The notes under the pieces were generated by a model. That model saw only the letters and a program-made list of their open reading frames with translations, did not search any database and was not told where the DNA came from. From NCBI GenBank assembly GCA_963922205.1, contig CAWUHX010000013.1, positions 186,001-250,000 of the forward strand: DNA of 64,000 bases, written 5' to 3'. Origin of the DNA: Romanomermis culicivorax (lineage: Eukaryota; Nematoda; Enoplea; Mermithida; Mermithidae). The position numbers were made by a program, and so were the translations under genes. How positions within the stretch are numbered: the first letter of the stretch is position 1; each line of letters starts with the position of its first letter. This document shows, piece by piece, positions 52,101 through 64,000 of the stretch.

Positions 52101-53110
52101 AAATTCCCTCAGAGACAGCATTCTTCATCAATATCACAGAGCTATTATAATGACACACCAAGGGTTCAAAAGAACTCTGAGTGTTGTCAAACAGCAATTC
52201 TGCTGACCTGGCATTGAAAAAGATGTCAGAAATTAGTTGAAGTTTTGTAATGTCTACCAAGTGGCTACTCCCAGTAAAAGCTCCATATCCCCATTGATAC
52301 CCATTATGCTGGAGGGTCCCTTTGATATTGCATCTGTGGACATACTAGGGATTGCTGATCAGACAGCTGATCAGACAGCTGAAACCATAGTGGATGCATT
52401 CTTAGAGCATGTGATATTTAGGCACAATACCCCAAAAAATCTTCTTAGTTATAATGAATCTGGATTTAATTCAGATTTTATGAAAGCAGTCTGTAAACTG
52501 TTAGAGTGCCGAAAAGTTTTTACAACTGCATACCACCCACAGGGTATGGTTGGAAGGTCTAACCAAAATCCAATGAAGCAACTGCGGAAAATTGCAATTG
52601 AAGATAATAACAAATGGCCAAGGTACCTCAGTGCAATGATGTTTGCATATGATGCTACACCCCCTGCAGCAACTAAATGTTCACCCTTTTCACTGCTGCC
52701 TGGGCACAAAGCTAATTTTACGATCAATTTCCCTGCTGCCCTTAAAACAGTGATGCCAAATGACTATGAGGCTTATAAGTATGTTTTGGCCACCCATCTT
52801 ACAAATTTGTATGAAAGTATTGCAGAAAACATAAAAAAAGTTGCTAAGGACAGCAAGAAATATTTTGATAATAAAACTTGGACTCCTAGTTTTAAAAAAC
52901 AAGATTGAGTTCTGTTGAAAGTGGGCAGACAGAGGAAATTGGGGTTACTTTGGCAATGACCATATATCATCATCAATGATAAAAGATTGAAGGAGAATGT
53001 GCTTACTATAGCACATTAGAATAACCCACTAAGAAAGCAGGCCATACTGGCAAGTAAGCTAAAACACTTTCGATATGAAGGTACCAGATGGCCTTTGCAC
53101 AAAAAATTGT
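49150..53110 (+). pseudogene. pol: pol of A2, broken
   Basis: Protease SVDTGA is followed at once by TAG, where A1 has CAG (about 49253). Reverse transcriptase keeps YIDD (about 50667) but has stops at several Gln, Arg or Trp positions. RNase H and integrase are split. The integrase second Asp is lost (LLSYNES), and the HHCC region has a TGA at a Trp. Most stops examined fit C-to-T or G-to-A changes. Confidence 0.87.
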
Positions 53111-53614
53111 AAGTCTTCTGGGATACTCCAGTTTCTATAACTGTAAATCTGGTCGAGACTGAAGATCATCCAGTTGTTATTACTCAGTCTGAAATTTTTA
53201 GCTGAAAATGCCGTATACCTATTTTCTGTGAATAAAATTATATAGTTATGTGTTATTTAATCGATTTATATTCATTTAATAGTTTTAAATTTTATTGCAT
53301 AGGGTCAAAATTTCAAAAAAAATTTGTTAATTTGTACACCTAATGCAAAATTTTTTTGGTTTACACTTTGGGAGGTTTGCGACCATTTTTCATTCTCATT
53401 TTTCCAAAAGTCATGTTTTCTTGTGCTCTGCACCACATTTTTTCCAAACAGATTTCATCCTGCCCAAGGACCCAAAAATTTTGGTAAATTTGTATATTGT
53501 ATTGATATTGAAGTAACAATAAAATTTCTTTAACATTTTGCTTACTTTAGAAAATACAAAGTGAATAAAAATTTAGAACTTTTAAAATAATTTATTTGAA
53601 TCTCAAAATTAGGC

Positions 53615-56600
53615 ATGGCTCCTTTTGTACGCAATTATTCCACTGACACTGACCATATTAAGGCAGGCCAACTGCAAGGCTGCCAAAACAATCAATATTT
53701 TTTGACTGAGGGTAAGTTTTATTTAATTATTTCTTGGAAAGTGGGACGAATTTACCCATCTAGGTGTCCTTAGGAATGATTTCTTCTTGCTCAAATTTCT
53801 GAATGGGCCAACCAAGGAGAAAATGAGTTCAAAAATAGGGTTCTGAAAGTGTTGGGAAAGGTGAAAAAAAGGTGGGGGTGGCCTAACATTTCATTTTTGA
53901 AAGGGTCAGAGGGCAAATTATTTTTGATCTTTAGATTATAACACCAAATGTCTAATCCACTTTGGTGAAATCAAACAATGGTTTATTAGTGCTATGGAAT
54001 ATTGGCCACAATGACTGATGGAGCCCCAATGGGTTCACAATGGCAATGTCAAACCAATCCTGAAACAATTGGCCACAAGCCAGTTTTGGGGGCTAGGTGT
54101 TGTCGGGTTTGATGTCCAAAAGTCCCAAAGGCCAAAGTGAGTGTGATTCCTTATAAGGTTTCAATTCAACACCTAGAAGGGAAAGAGTTTGCGAGGCTGG
54201 TGTCCTTTGCACATATAGATGGTTCCAGCTACATTATCGACCTAATAAAATTAAAACTGGTGGAATGGGATCTTTTGATTTCATTATCATTGGTGAATCG
54301 TTTTCTAGTTGGTTTCAAAGTTGTGGATGATCTGGTCATGATTTTGAACATCTACAGATCCATTTAGGGGCCTTGGCACATGAAGATTATACAAGCTCAT
54401 ATACTCCAAGGATTTGGAAAATATTGGGATTGTGAAATTAATGTCAGAATGATGATGGGGCCCTGGCCAATCACACTTGTGATTTGGGTCTATGTTTGGA
54501 GAATCTTGGACTAAAGGGCTTTTCACCAAATTTCACTTGGCTGATGTTGGCAAATATCAATGCAACTTTGGTGACAAAAAAGTTTGAGAAAAGTTCTTAG
54601 CATCCAGGGTGCCCAGCAATGACATTGTATATGTCGGCCTGGACAAGTATTACTCAATTTTCTTCTTCATGGGATTTCTTCACTATGGATTCTGTGGTTG
54701 ATTGAGTGGGGCAATGGCAATATACCCCCTTGATATTGTATCACTGGTCCAAGTGAAAGCTTTGGCTTTCTGTTTTTACATGGTGTATTCTCAAGACCTA
54801 ATGGGGTTCAAAGATCTAAACTTCGTAGAAGAGAAAGACATCATGAAAAAACAGTTATTCAAAGTCTATCACATGATGTGGAAAGAAGTAATGGCCAGGT
54901 GGGCAATGCAATTTCAGGCTGATTTGCCAGCATATTCATGTCCCATGGATATTAAAAATCCCACTAGAGTGAAGATCATACTTTATTGTTTCAGATTTTC
55001 CCCCAAGGCACTAAAAGTTGGTCCTAGCAAAAAGAAAGTCAATCAGTGGGAGGACTTAATTGATAAGGGATATGTATACAATGGATCAGCAAGTAAATAG
55101 GGCCAATAATGTGAACATAGAACTGCATACAGAAATGTTGCAAGGGGTTTCATTCTCTAAATTATCAGATCTGGTAGTTTTTGTGTGGAGAAGCCCCAAA
55201 AGTTAGTGGCCCGGCTGGCTGAGGAAGAAAAAGAAATGCAGGTTTTGGCCTTGACCTGGGATACAGAAGGTGTTCCTGGATAGTGTACTGCTGAAGCCAT
55301 TAAAAATATGATGGAGAAAGAGTTGAATGATAGGCAAATTTTTGTCAACTTGAAAAAGAAATGGAAAATGAAAGCTGGTCAGGAGAAGAAGAAAGTGAAA
55401 AAGGCAATTGCACAACCTGCAAAAGTTATGCAGCCAAAAATGACCAAAACTTTGACGCCAGTTTCAGCAATGGTATCTGTGAGCACTGCATCTTCAACAA
55501 CTCCTATGTTGCAGACTGTCTCTATGAATATTTATCCAAGGCTATGAGTCAGTCCACACAATTTTTCTTGCAGGCAATGAACACTTCTGCTTCATGACAG
55601 TTTCAGCCCTAGGTACAGGGAGCTCGTAGCAGGCAGCAAGTTGCAGGACAAAATGTTCAAATCGCTACACTTGGGAAAATAAAGAAATTAACTCTGATTA
55701 CTGTTGACCTAAATCAACAAATACCAGAAATGATGGTGGAGTTATTTTGGAATGTATTGCTGGATTTTGGCAAGTTACCAATGATAAAAGTAGGGCCAGA
55801 GGTCCAATTTCTTTTGCTACACTGGAATTGGCTAATTACTTCTGCAATAAGCAGTTGGAAGATTCAGAGATTTGGCTGGTGGTCAATAAAGTGGTCAGGA
55901 TCATATACAAACTGTATCAGCCACAGTTTTATGTCCAAGGAGGGTTTTTATATGACTTGTGAAATATTCCAGAGCCACTAGGGGGTAGGATCATTCATGA
56001 AATTATTATTGAATGGCACATGGAATATGGAACAAGTGTAGTGTTTACAGTGGCCAGATATTTATGTTTGATGATATTCCTTATGCTTGACTGTGTGCGG
56101 CTTACGGCTGAGCAGATTGGTAAACAATTAGTCTCAGCCAAAGTGTTTGCAAATGTCATGCTTTTACAGGAATATTGGAGTGCCACTGCTTCAGATATTT
56201 TTAAGACTGTCTATCACTTGGTGATGTATAGCTACAGTCAACTAGCAGTGGAGATGGATGTCAAAAGGTCAGGAAGCCCAAGTCCACCGCCTACTGCTAA
56301 ATTTAGCAAAGTTCAGAATGATGCGTAACAGACCTTTTGGGCTCCCTGACTGGCAAGTAGTCAAGCTGGTGGTCAATGAGCCACGGCTGGTGTAACCAGC
56401 CAGGTCTCCACTGACCCTGATGCTGGCATTGGGCAAGCCTCTCGAACTTTTTTGAAACAACAGCCACCTATACTGCACCTGCAAGGTGCTAGGGGAGCTC
56501 ATGGAGGAGGGGAAAGGGAAGCCCAACCAGGCCAGTTTTATTTCAATAATCTAAACAGAGGCAGAGCTGGTTATGTTGGTGGCAGAGGTATATACCAAGG

Positions 56601-56679
56601 ACAAAACCCTCATGGGGCATTCTGAGGTCCTGGAGGTCACCAACAAGGCCAGCAGCAAGGCGATGGGCAACAACAATAA
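53615..56679 (+). pseudogene. ORF2 of A2: exonuclease gene, two exons, decayed
   Basis: Leader exon 53615-53711 (MAPFVRNYSTDTDH...) is open from ATG to the phase-1 GTAAGT donor. A 223-bp intron ends ctttag, and the main exon from 53935 opens with YN-x2-K as in A1. Exonuclease motif I is GFDVQK, so the Glu of D-x-E has become Gln. Motif II (VGFKVVDDL) and motif III (YVGLD) keep Asp and Tyr. Later, YHMMWKEV matches A1 YHMMKCEM. The C-terminal helical module is recognisable (about 55700-56260). The end is Gly/Gln-rich (GQQQ) with TAA at 56677. Confidence 0.83.
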
Positions 56680-57538
56680 TTTTTAAGCCACAAAAGTGTT
56701 GTTCCAAAATCCTTCATTTTTGGCAAATTTTACATATATTATATTAAAAAACACAAAACATTATAAAATCATAAAAATCCAAAAACATCATTAAATACAA
56801 AAATACAAAAATATTATTTAAATTTTGGTTGTGTTGTGGCTTTAAAAATCTTGTTTTTTTGGCCAAGCTCATTGCTTGAGTCCACAATTTTTGGTTCAAA
56901 TTTCTTCACTTATTTTGTGCATTTATTGTTTTACTTGTATTTCAATCTTGTCAAATTTTTGCCTCATAATTTTTCTTGTCATCATTTTGGTGCCTTGTAC
57001 AAATTTATTTTTTCTTGTCGTATCATTGTGCCTGGTATTATAAATTTTGCTCAAATTTTTTGTTTCTCATACTAGTTTTGTAAATACTCATTTGCCATAT
57101 AGTATTTTAGTTTTGTGAAAAAACGTTGGCGAACTGACAGGTGAGAAGTAAATGACCAAAACCAATTTCTGAAGGGATTATGGAGCTGCTACCAAAGAAA
57201 CTCCACATCACTCAATGGGACAAAATGATCAATTGTGGAGGAAGGTGCCCATGCAGAGTCATTGATCCATCAGGTGCTGGATCAATGATCAATCAGGCCA
57301 CATCATCTCAGTGGACAGACCTGGGTAACCTTGTAAAAAGACTTGATGTTGGTGGTAGTCATGACTCATACACCCTTTGTGGTCAGGTCATGATGATTAT
57401 GACCTATACACCCTTCAGGGTCTGGTCATAATCTTTTCTAGAGTTGAGATCCAGTAGTAGGTCACACCCTAAAGGGTAAAAATCCTGCTCACAATTTCCT
57501 TTTTCACCTCCCATCAGTCAGTTTCAACGCTGGAGAGA
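56680..57538 (+). other. 3' untranslated region and purine tract of A2
   Basis: No gene supported. It ends in gctggagaga against the LTR, matching the A1 position. Confidence 0.6.
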
Positions 57539-58117
57539 TGTTGGGGATGTACTTACGGTAGCACCCACATCTATGCAAAATTGGTGGATTGGGTGAAGCC
57601 ACAATTCGACCAGAAAAAGGGTGATTTAGCATTCGTTATATTTTTCTGTGTTGTGGGTGAGTCACATTCATCTAAATATTGTTTTGTTTATCTTCCACCT
57701 AGTAAAATGGAACACTGACAGCCCCAACTCATTTGCATATTAATATTTTATTAATATTGTTATTAATAATAATTATCCTGGCACACTTAGCAGAGGATGG
57801 CGCTGATTTACAGGGATAACGTACCAAGGATAGACTCAGCCTTTCCAGGATATCATTATAGTGAGTTCTCTGCATTTGTCTTAGACTTAAGGAAGCATCT
57901 GGGGCGACACTGATTGCTTTTCGATTGCAAGAGTTAGAGATTCCAGTTACTTAATGGTGACTGAAGGTTGTGTTTAGTTCTGCTAGAGAACTGTTGCACT
58001 GTGTTTAGCTAATCACTTATAGGAGGCTCCTATGGTAGTTGGTTAGATATAAGGCAATAGACCTCTTTAGTGATATTGCTGACGTCTTTGGGCCTAAGCA
58101 GAGACATAAACATAACA
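57539..58117 (+). repeat. 3' LTR of A2
   Basis: 579 bp, opening tgttggggatg and closing cataaacataaca. Clearly diverged from the truncated 5' copy. Confidence 0.88.
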
Positions 58118-58909
58118 AAATTACGTGAAAAAACAATCCTAAACATTTGTTCATAATATGCTGATGTTTAAGACCTATAAGTGTAAGCTATGCCGATATT
58201 TTCTAACCGCACACCAGAAATGATACATAAATGACTTGGAATGCTGCTAGAATTTTAGGCGCTAATCAGAATTTTTAGGACCCAGGACTCCTAGTTGGCC
58301 CGAAAAGACCCTGCAGATACATGATATCATTTCAAGTTTAAATGAAATTACACTTTTAAGCATTTTCGTTTGACGACGTCATTTTTCATTGCCCACTTCT
58401 CAGTTGATTCACCAACAATAAGACGTCACTTGATAGAAAAATTGTTCAAATGACGTATTTTGCATTCAGTGTGGTAACATCTTGAGGTATAGAAACATGT
58501 GTGGCTGGATTATTTCGAAATCAGTGTTGTAGTAAAAAACCAGTTTTTTTTAACAGCAAAGTGTTCATTGTCTGAATGTTTCTTATTTGTTGAAAAAAGT
58601 CTGTGGAATCTTGACCATTTTATTGTTTCTACTTGTTGTATATACAGAAAAAATCCGAAAGAGATTGCGACTGATCATTTTTTACTGTATAATATAGAAT
58701 AGTAGGTGAACAAAAACTGCGCCAAAACTGGTAACAAAAGTGGCCAAAAATTCTGGATTTCCCCAGTTTTTTCTCTTTTGTTTGTTGTTTTATTAATTTG
58801 GACCACAGATTTTACTTTTTTACGCGTAAACTTATAATCGTTTCATTTTGTACATTGTTGTCGATTTTCCTTTTACAGAATTTCATCATATAGCCTTGTC
58901 ATCGGAAAT
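58118..58909 (+). other. Upstream region of the secreted-protein gene
   Basis: AT-rich, no gene supported. A strong acceptor (ccttttacag) ends at 58878, 31 bp before the ATG. It marks either a 5' untranslated intron or a trans-splice acceptor. Confidence 0.5.
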
Positions 58910-58994
58910 ATGAACGTTTTAGCGATTTTGATTCTAATATTCTATTCAAGTCATGACGTGTTTGCCAAATCTCTGGATATGGATGCGCGGAGAG
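58910..58994 (+). CDS. Secreted Gly/Asn-rich protein, exon 1 (signal peptide)
   Basis: First of three coding exons (58910-58994, 61505-61826, 61959-62166; 615 nt, 204 residues). It encodes MNVLAILILIFYSSHDVFA, a typical signal peptide with probable cleavage after the last Ala, then KSLDMDARR. It ends in phase 1 at GTAACA. The match of signal peptide, phase and downstream exons makes the start secure. The family was not recognised. Confidence 0.75.
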
Positions 58995-61504
58995 GTAACA
59001 TTTTTTGAAAGGGTTTTAAAAAAAAATTTAATCGTTCTTCTTCAAGATATCAAAAAATTCTGTCTTTAAAATCACTGTTGCCTAGAGAGATTTCTGTCAC
59101 GAAAAGACGATGAAAAAGAAATAGTAATTCCTTGGTACTTCTTTTGATGATAAAAGTACATTTTGCCATGTATCGTAGTGCATTTTGCCATGTATCACTT
59201 CAGTATATTTGAAACGAAATTATTCCTTTCAAGTCTCACAATGGTAGAGTTGGAGGAGGAAATTCTGGAATAATAACTTTGTTAAACTTCAAAATTTCGT
59301 CAATTTCATGATTGTTGCAGAAATGTCAGAAAGTTGTATATGATGGATATCATCGATGGAAACGAAATATTTGAATTTACTTTGCATGCAATGCAATTGC
59401 ACAAATTTAGTGTAAAAATTAGAAAATTGATGCACACCACATGGACATGAAATTCAGATACACGAAACTGTATCTATAGCCTGTTTTTTTTAAATTCGTC
59501 TAAATAATGAAAGTGGAAAGCAAGTAGTATTTCAGATTTTCACGATTTTCTAATAAACAGTATATCATATAGAAACGAAAATTTGTGAGTGTACTGACCT
59601 AATCTTTAACAATTTTTCGAGTGAAAAATTTTACAGTAATACTCTATGTAAAGGATTGACAACGATACGGATTTGTGTCACTTTTCTATTTGAAAGCATT
59701 TTACAAAAAACAGACTACAGTAGATTGATTTGACTATCTGAGAAAATCAGCTTGTTATGTCTCGTGAGTTGCTGCACATAAGGTTTTCATTAGGTTAGAC
59801 AGTCAAGATTCCTGGAAAATAGGTTTCACGGACAGCAAACCACTTTTATCCAGAAATTCCAAGTTTATATGTCGATTGTCCGATCTATATTGCGATTAAA
59901 TATACTGTCGGTATGAAATATAAACTCCCTCTTCGAGTTAATTTTTAGTTCTGCTATAGTCTTTTTTCCAAATTAGCCTCAGCGCGCAGAAAAATGTTCA
60001 TTTGCAAACAATAAACAACCTGCTTATATGAAAACTTTTTCCCGAGTTGACTGTAACAGTTAGGCAAACAAATTTAAAAAAAAACATATCGGCCTACGAT
60101 GCAGGTTTATTGTCTGCTCACCGATTTCTTCCCATTATTTTGCTTTCCGAGGCTCATTAACAATAAATGGACTATTAAACCGATAAAAAGTATCGATCAA
60201 CGCATGTTGAAATCCTTTTATAACCAGTTTCTGACCTTGAAGAGGTCCAAAAATTTATGTATGCTCAGCTCGTAAAAATCACTTTATTAACTGGATCTAC
60301 TTTTTCTTATACGAATACAACGATAACCACAAAATCTGGTCTTGTGTGACATACGTGCTGGACAAACCTACGATCGCAATATAAATTTTCATCTCCCAAA
60401 ATAGATTTTCGAAGTGAGATTAAAATTATGCTGGACTAACCAGTAGATGAACATTCAGAAACCTGATTGTTAACGATTTTTAAAATTACTGATCGACGTC
60501 AGATCGACATTGATAACATATGGAAGAGCCTTTTTTCTTTTTAACGATTTTCGATCACCATTGCTTGTCTGTCTACACCTGCCAAAATCATTTCGTGGAA
60601 TACGAATCACGTCAACCACTAATACATATAGATTAGTTCTTGGGCGCCTTATCGAATTTTCGTTTGTGCTAGAGGCTTAAGTAATACCTTCCAAATTAAA
60701 GGAGGAAAAAGGGTGCTGACCGTAATAAACTTTTGTTCGGATGCTCAAGTAAAAAAAAAATTCGAAATAGCTTTACACAAGTTATTGATGTTTTTAATTT
60801 ATTGCTTAAATCTATCACTTCACGCTAGCCGCCCGCTCGTTCACTTTAGTCAACAATAAATAAAAATAATTCTTAAACTATGAAAAACATGGGGTTTTCC
60901 AGTTTCCACGCACAGCGCGCAATAGCTGAAAGGCCGTGGAAACTTCGCGGGTTTTACTCGATTTTTCTGCGGCACCGCCGGAAATTTAAAATGTCCGTGT
61001 GGTGCGCTGTATGGCCCAAATTAAGTGTGGTTTTTGTATTCAGTAATATTTTTTGGCATATTCACGCTAGAGTGCAGGAATACTCCGATTTTTCATGTGC
61101 TGCGCCGAAGAAAAACAGTTTTTGAATTTTTCTTACAAAGTTAATTACGGTATACTTTTTCCATCGACTAAAAATAAAGCTGGTTAGGATTTGACTATTA
61201 TAATATGAAGTAAATTTCAGGACCTGTATTCTTCCTTTAATGATTTCGAGAAGCAAGCAAATGCACAAAAACATTTACAGACTCAAGTTGCAATGTGATA
61301 CGCGAAAAAATGGCAGACATGCAAAGAAAGTAAAAGCAAAAAAAACGTCACAACATGTTTCACTGAGTACAGAAATCAAGAAAAAATGCTGCATTGTCCT
61401 CCTAAAAAAAGGTGTATAGAGGGAGGCCATGATCACTTAATTAATGAAATGAAATGAAAACATGAAAATTAGGATTGAAAAGTGAAAAATGCACGACTTT
61501 CTAG
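58995..61504 (+). other. Intron 1 of the secreted-protein gene
   Basis: About 2.5 kb, from GTAACA to TTTCTAG. No repeat or nested gene supported; an open frame at 60880-61125 has no start context or motif. Confidence 0.65.
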
Positions 61505-61826
61505 AAGCGCTCCGAGCGAAACGTCAGGGCAACGTAGGTACCAGCAGCAATAATAATAATGTCGGCCTCGGCTTCAACAACGGCTTCGCCATTCCCGGCC
61601 TGGGCAACGTTTTGCAGCAAAAGGCCAAAATCCCCGGCGCCAGCGACCAATTTGGCACCGGCGCTTCGGCCAACATAGACACGCAAAATCCCAATTTGTC
61701 GTTTCAGAAAGGTTTCAATGGTTTCGGCGTGGTTAACGGTCAATCTGGTGTCGACCGTATCGGCGACCGGGGTAATGGAAATTTCGGCGCCGGGTTCGGT
61801 CAAAATTTGGGATTTTTGGGCAATAC
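61505..61826 (+). CDS. Secreted Gly/Asn-rich protein, exon 2
   Basis: Joins exon 1 to give ARREALRAKRQGNVG. The RAKR|Q site fits a furin-type convertase, so a propeptide of about 16 residues would be removed, leaving an N-terminal Gln. The mature part is rich in Gly, Asn and Phe with loose GFG/GLG repeats. Codon use is markedly GC-rich compared with the flanks, as expected for a real exon. It ends in phase 2 at GTGAGT. Confidence 0.78.
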
Positions 61827-61958
61827 GTGAGTGAAAAGTTGAAAATTCAGGAAGCCTATCGAAAGAAATTCATGACGCTGCATGCTTACTGTCGTCGATT
61901 GTCACAGTAACCAGAAATTCATAGAATACTACAGCTACATTGCTTGCAAATCTTTCAG

Positions 61959-62166
61959 ATTCGGTTTGGGCGATAACACCGATCTTAACTACAACAAAAA
62001 TCAAGGATTCACGGCCCAAAACGAACGCGGTCTGAAAGGCATCTTTACTCAAAGCGGCGGATTCAACATCAACCCGCAAGCGGGGGGCGGCGTCGGTTTC
62101 GGCAAGAAAACCTGCATATTGGGCAACTTGTGCTTCAATCAAGGTGCCGGCTTGAATCTTGGATGA
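61959..62166 (+). CDS. Secreted Gly/Asn-rich protein, exon 3
   Basis: Starts after tctttcag (132-bp intron) and continues GLGDNTDLN..., ending with the only two cysteines of the mature chain (CILGNLC) and TGA at 62164. An AATAAA lies at 62485. The layout of signal, basic cleavage site and Gly-rich mature chain recalls Gly-rich antimicrobial or cuticle proteins, but I claim no family. Confidence 0.78.
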
Positions 62167-62849
62167 CGAAAAGTGTGATTTTTCAGGTTTTGTTTTTGCG
62201 CCTCACGACGTGAACAATTTTTTTATTGACCTATGTGTGTTTTCGGACTATTTTTTATCTTGTTTTTCGACTATTTTATCATTTTTAACCTACATAAAAG
62301 TTTTTTTTGTTTTAAAAATTCTGCAAGAAAGGCATCGTGACTTTTCATGTATGAAATCTGGACGATTAGTAAAATAAGCACGGAGAAAATAAGGAAAACA
62401 AAATAGAGATTGTAGATTCGGAGGCATGGGAAATGGGCAAGAAATGAGGATCTACGACAAAGTGTCTCCAACATATGATCTTCAAATAAAATGTCTCCGT
62501 ACAACATATCTCCTACAAATATCTCCAAAAAAAATTTTCCCCCTGAGAAATGAAAACATTCTGCTGGATATTTTGCCGGAGACATTTTGTCGCGACGCCA
62601 AGAAATAATAAACGATGGATAAGGCTATATGACAATAAATTACAAGAGAAAGAAGAAAACACAAATAAGAAAATGATTACGAAGTTGCTGGCGGTGGGCC
62701 AGGTGAGACGCTGCTTTCACAGTCTACTTTATTGTTGCGGGTATAATATCGCCAGATAAAAATCGACAAAAAATGACGAGAATAAAAACACTGACTAACT
62801 TGGCCAAAAAAGCCCACACGATAAACAAAATGCGAATGGTTAAGCTCTA

Positions 62850-63045
62850 TTCAGAAGCGAAAAATCCTAGGATTTTTGTCGCCGACAATCGGCGACAGTC
62901 GGCTACAATCGGCAACAGTCAGCAATTCTAAGGATGATGAATAGAATGAATTGGCAATTTGCAGAAAGCCTAATTCAGAAGTAAAAAATCCTGCGATTTT
63001 TGTCGCTGACAATTGGCGACAGTCGGCGACTGCACTTCTGGAATG
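62850..63045. repeat. Two copies of a repeat with internal tcggcgac units
   Basis: attcagaag-gaaaaatcctaggatttttgtcgc opens a copy at 62850 and a variant opens another at about 62973. Each contains the short palindrome aaatcctaggattt (or a variant) and then a run of tcggcgacag-like units. Confidence 0.75.
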
Positions 63046-63247
63046 GGCTTTATGAGAAATTTACGAATCTGGACAAAAATGTGAAAAGACACACATGAAC
63101 AAATTTTATTCGAGATTGGCTATTTTGGAGCTTTTACTGTAGGGAGAAAATGGTGGAAAAAAGGAGGTGGTATCAGTTTAGCTAACGTGTGGTACTTGTA
63201 GCATATAGAAGGATCTTCAAAATTGATTGGATATTTGGAGAAACCAA

Positions 63248-63287
63248 CACATTACTTTTTCGATCTTCACATTACTTTTTCGATCTT
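63248..63287. repeat. Perfect 20-bp tandem duplication
   Basis: cacattactttttcgatctt occurs twice head to tail. Confidence 0.9.
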
Positions 63288-64000
63288 CCCCAAAAAACAC
63301 TCTCAACAACAATAATCCCCTGAGAAGACTCACCTAGTCCTGCTTCTCAAAAACGATTCAACTAAGGGTGACAGGTCACTGGTTTCAGATTTTGGTCGAC
63401 AAACAGGATGGGTGGTCCACTCGGTTCTTCGACTAGTAGGCGCTGGAGGTCGGAGCAACTCTCTTCCTATTCGACATGTGGGTATGGATGGAGATCTGGC
63501 ACAAGGTAGGCGACGGGTTGCTTATGCGAATTCGGGCGGCGAATGCAAGTGGGAATACAAATATTCAAATTTATTAAAATAAAGTAAGGCCGCGGACATG
63601 GGCTAAAGACTAAAATGGACGTGAGCATTGAACCCAGAGAATGAGTGAAAAACTAACAGAACAGGCTTTTTTAAGGACCTCGTGGGCATGCAGTATGGCC
63701 TAGGTGGAGCTTACGACGCCCAAGCTAACTTCTGCAGAGGAAAACAGTGCAGAAGATGCCTATGGTCACAGACATTTTCCAGTTTGAATACGTTTAGCAT
63801 TGGGAATGAGTTTTATTCCCATGCTAAACATATGAACGTCTTTAATGAAAACTTCTTGACTACCCATTTTGTGTCAAAACGTCGCTAGTTTTACTGATAA
63901 GAGGTGCACGTAATGCACCAATTATGGCCACAAGCTCGTAGAGCTCATCTGGCGGAAGTTTTGATTAAAGGGTCATACTGCAGCCTACGTGCGAAAGGAA

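Larger units (their letters stand above)
62167..64000. other. Downstream region with short repeats, no supported gene
   Basis: Several short open frames (for example 63682-63888) lack any motif. Two repeat families are listed separately. Confidence 0.5.

Noticed and set aside
60880..61125. 81-codon frame inside intron 1 of the secreted-protein gene
   Set aside because: No splice signals, motif or homologous copy seen.

Overview
This is metazoan, non-vertebrate DNA made almost entirely of nested mobile elements, with one ordinary spliced gene at the right end. Short introns with T-rich acceptors (tttacag, tttcag, tttctag) and a Maverick/Polinton remnant point to an invertebrate. A nematode is possible but not proved. 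LTR divergence concentrated at CpG suggests germline CpG methylation, which only some nematode lineages retain.

Layout. 1-14299: element A1, a Ty3/Gypsy LTR retrotransposon that looks intact except that its 5' LTR is cut by the window edge. It has gag-pol in one 2278-codon frame and then a second large gene, ORF2. 14300-16221 and 29911-36337: a decayed Maverick/Polinton with a packaging ATPase on the minus strand and a protein-primed B-family DNA polymerase on the plus strand. It is split by element B1 (16222-29910, 4-bp target duplication TATA), a second Gypsy family with decayed gag-pol and ORF2. 37054-58117: element A2, an old copy of the A1 family. It carries element B2 (37954-47099, minus strand, target duplication TTTA), an internally deleted copy of the B1 family. 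58118-64000: single-copy-looking DNA with a three-exon gene for a small secreted Gly/Asn-rich protein, then repeats.

The most notable content is ORF2. All four retrotransposons, from two families with unrelated LTRs and different primer-binding sites, carry a gene between pol and the 3' LTR where an env gene would normally lie. It encodes no envelope. It begins with a DEDDy 3'-5' exonuclease domain (RNase D/WRN/EXD type: D-x-E, a G-x4-ED motif, Y-x3-D), followed by a large unrecognised region, a helical module and a charged or RGG/Q-rich tail. In all four copies a short leader exon ends at a phase-1 GTAAGT donor, and the main exon starts at a conserved AG|ATT(A/G)TAA acceptor, so ORF2 is probably made from a spliced subgenomic mRNA. 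A retroelement-borne exonuclease could act on small RNAs or on other host or element RNA. That role is inference; the gene architecture and catalytic motifs are read directly from the sequence.
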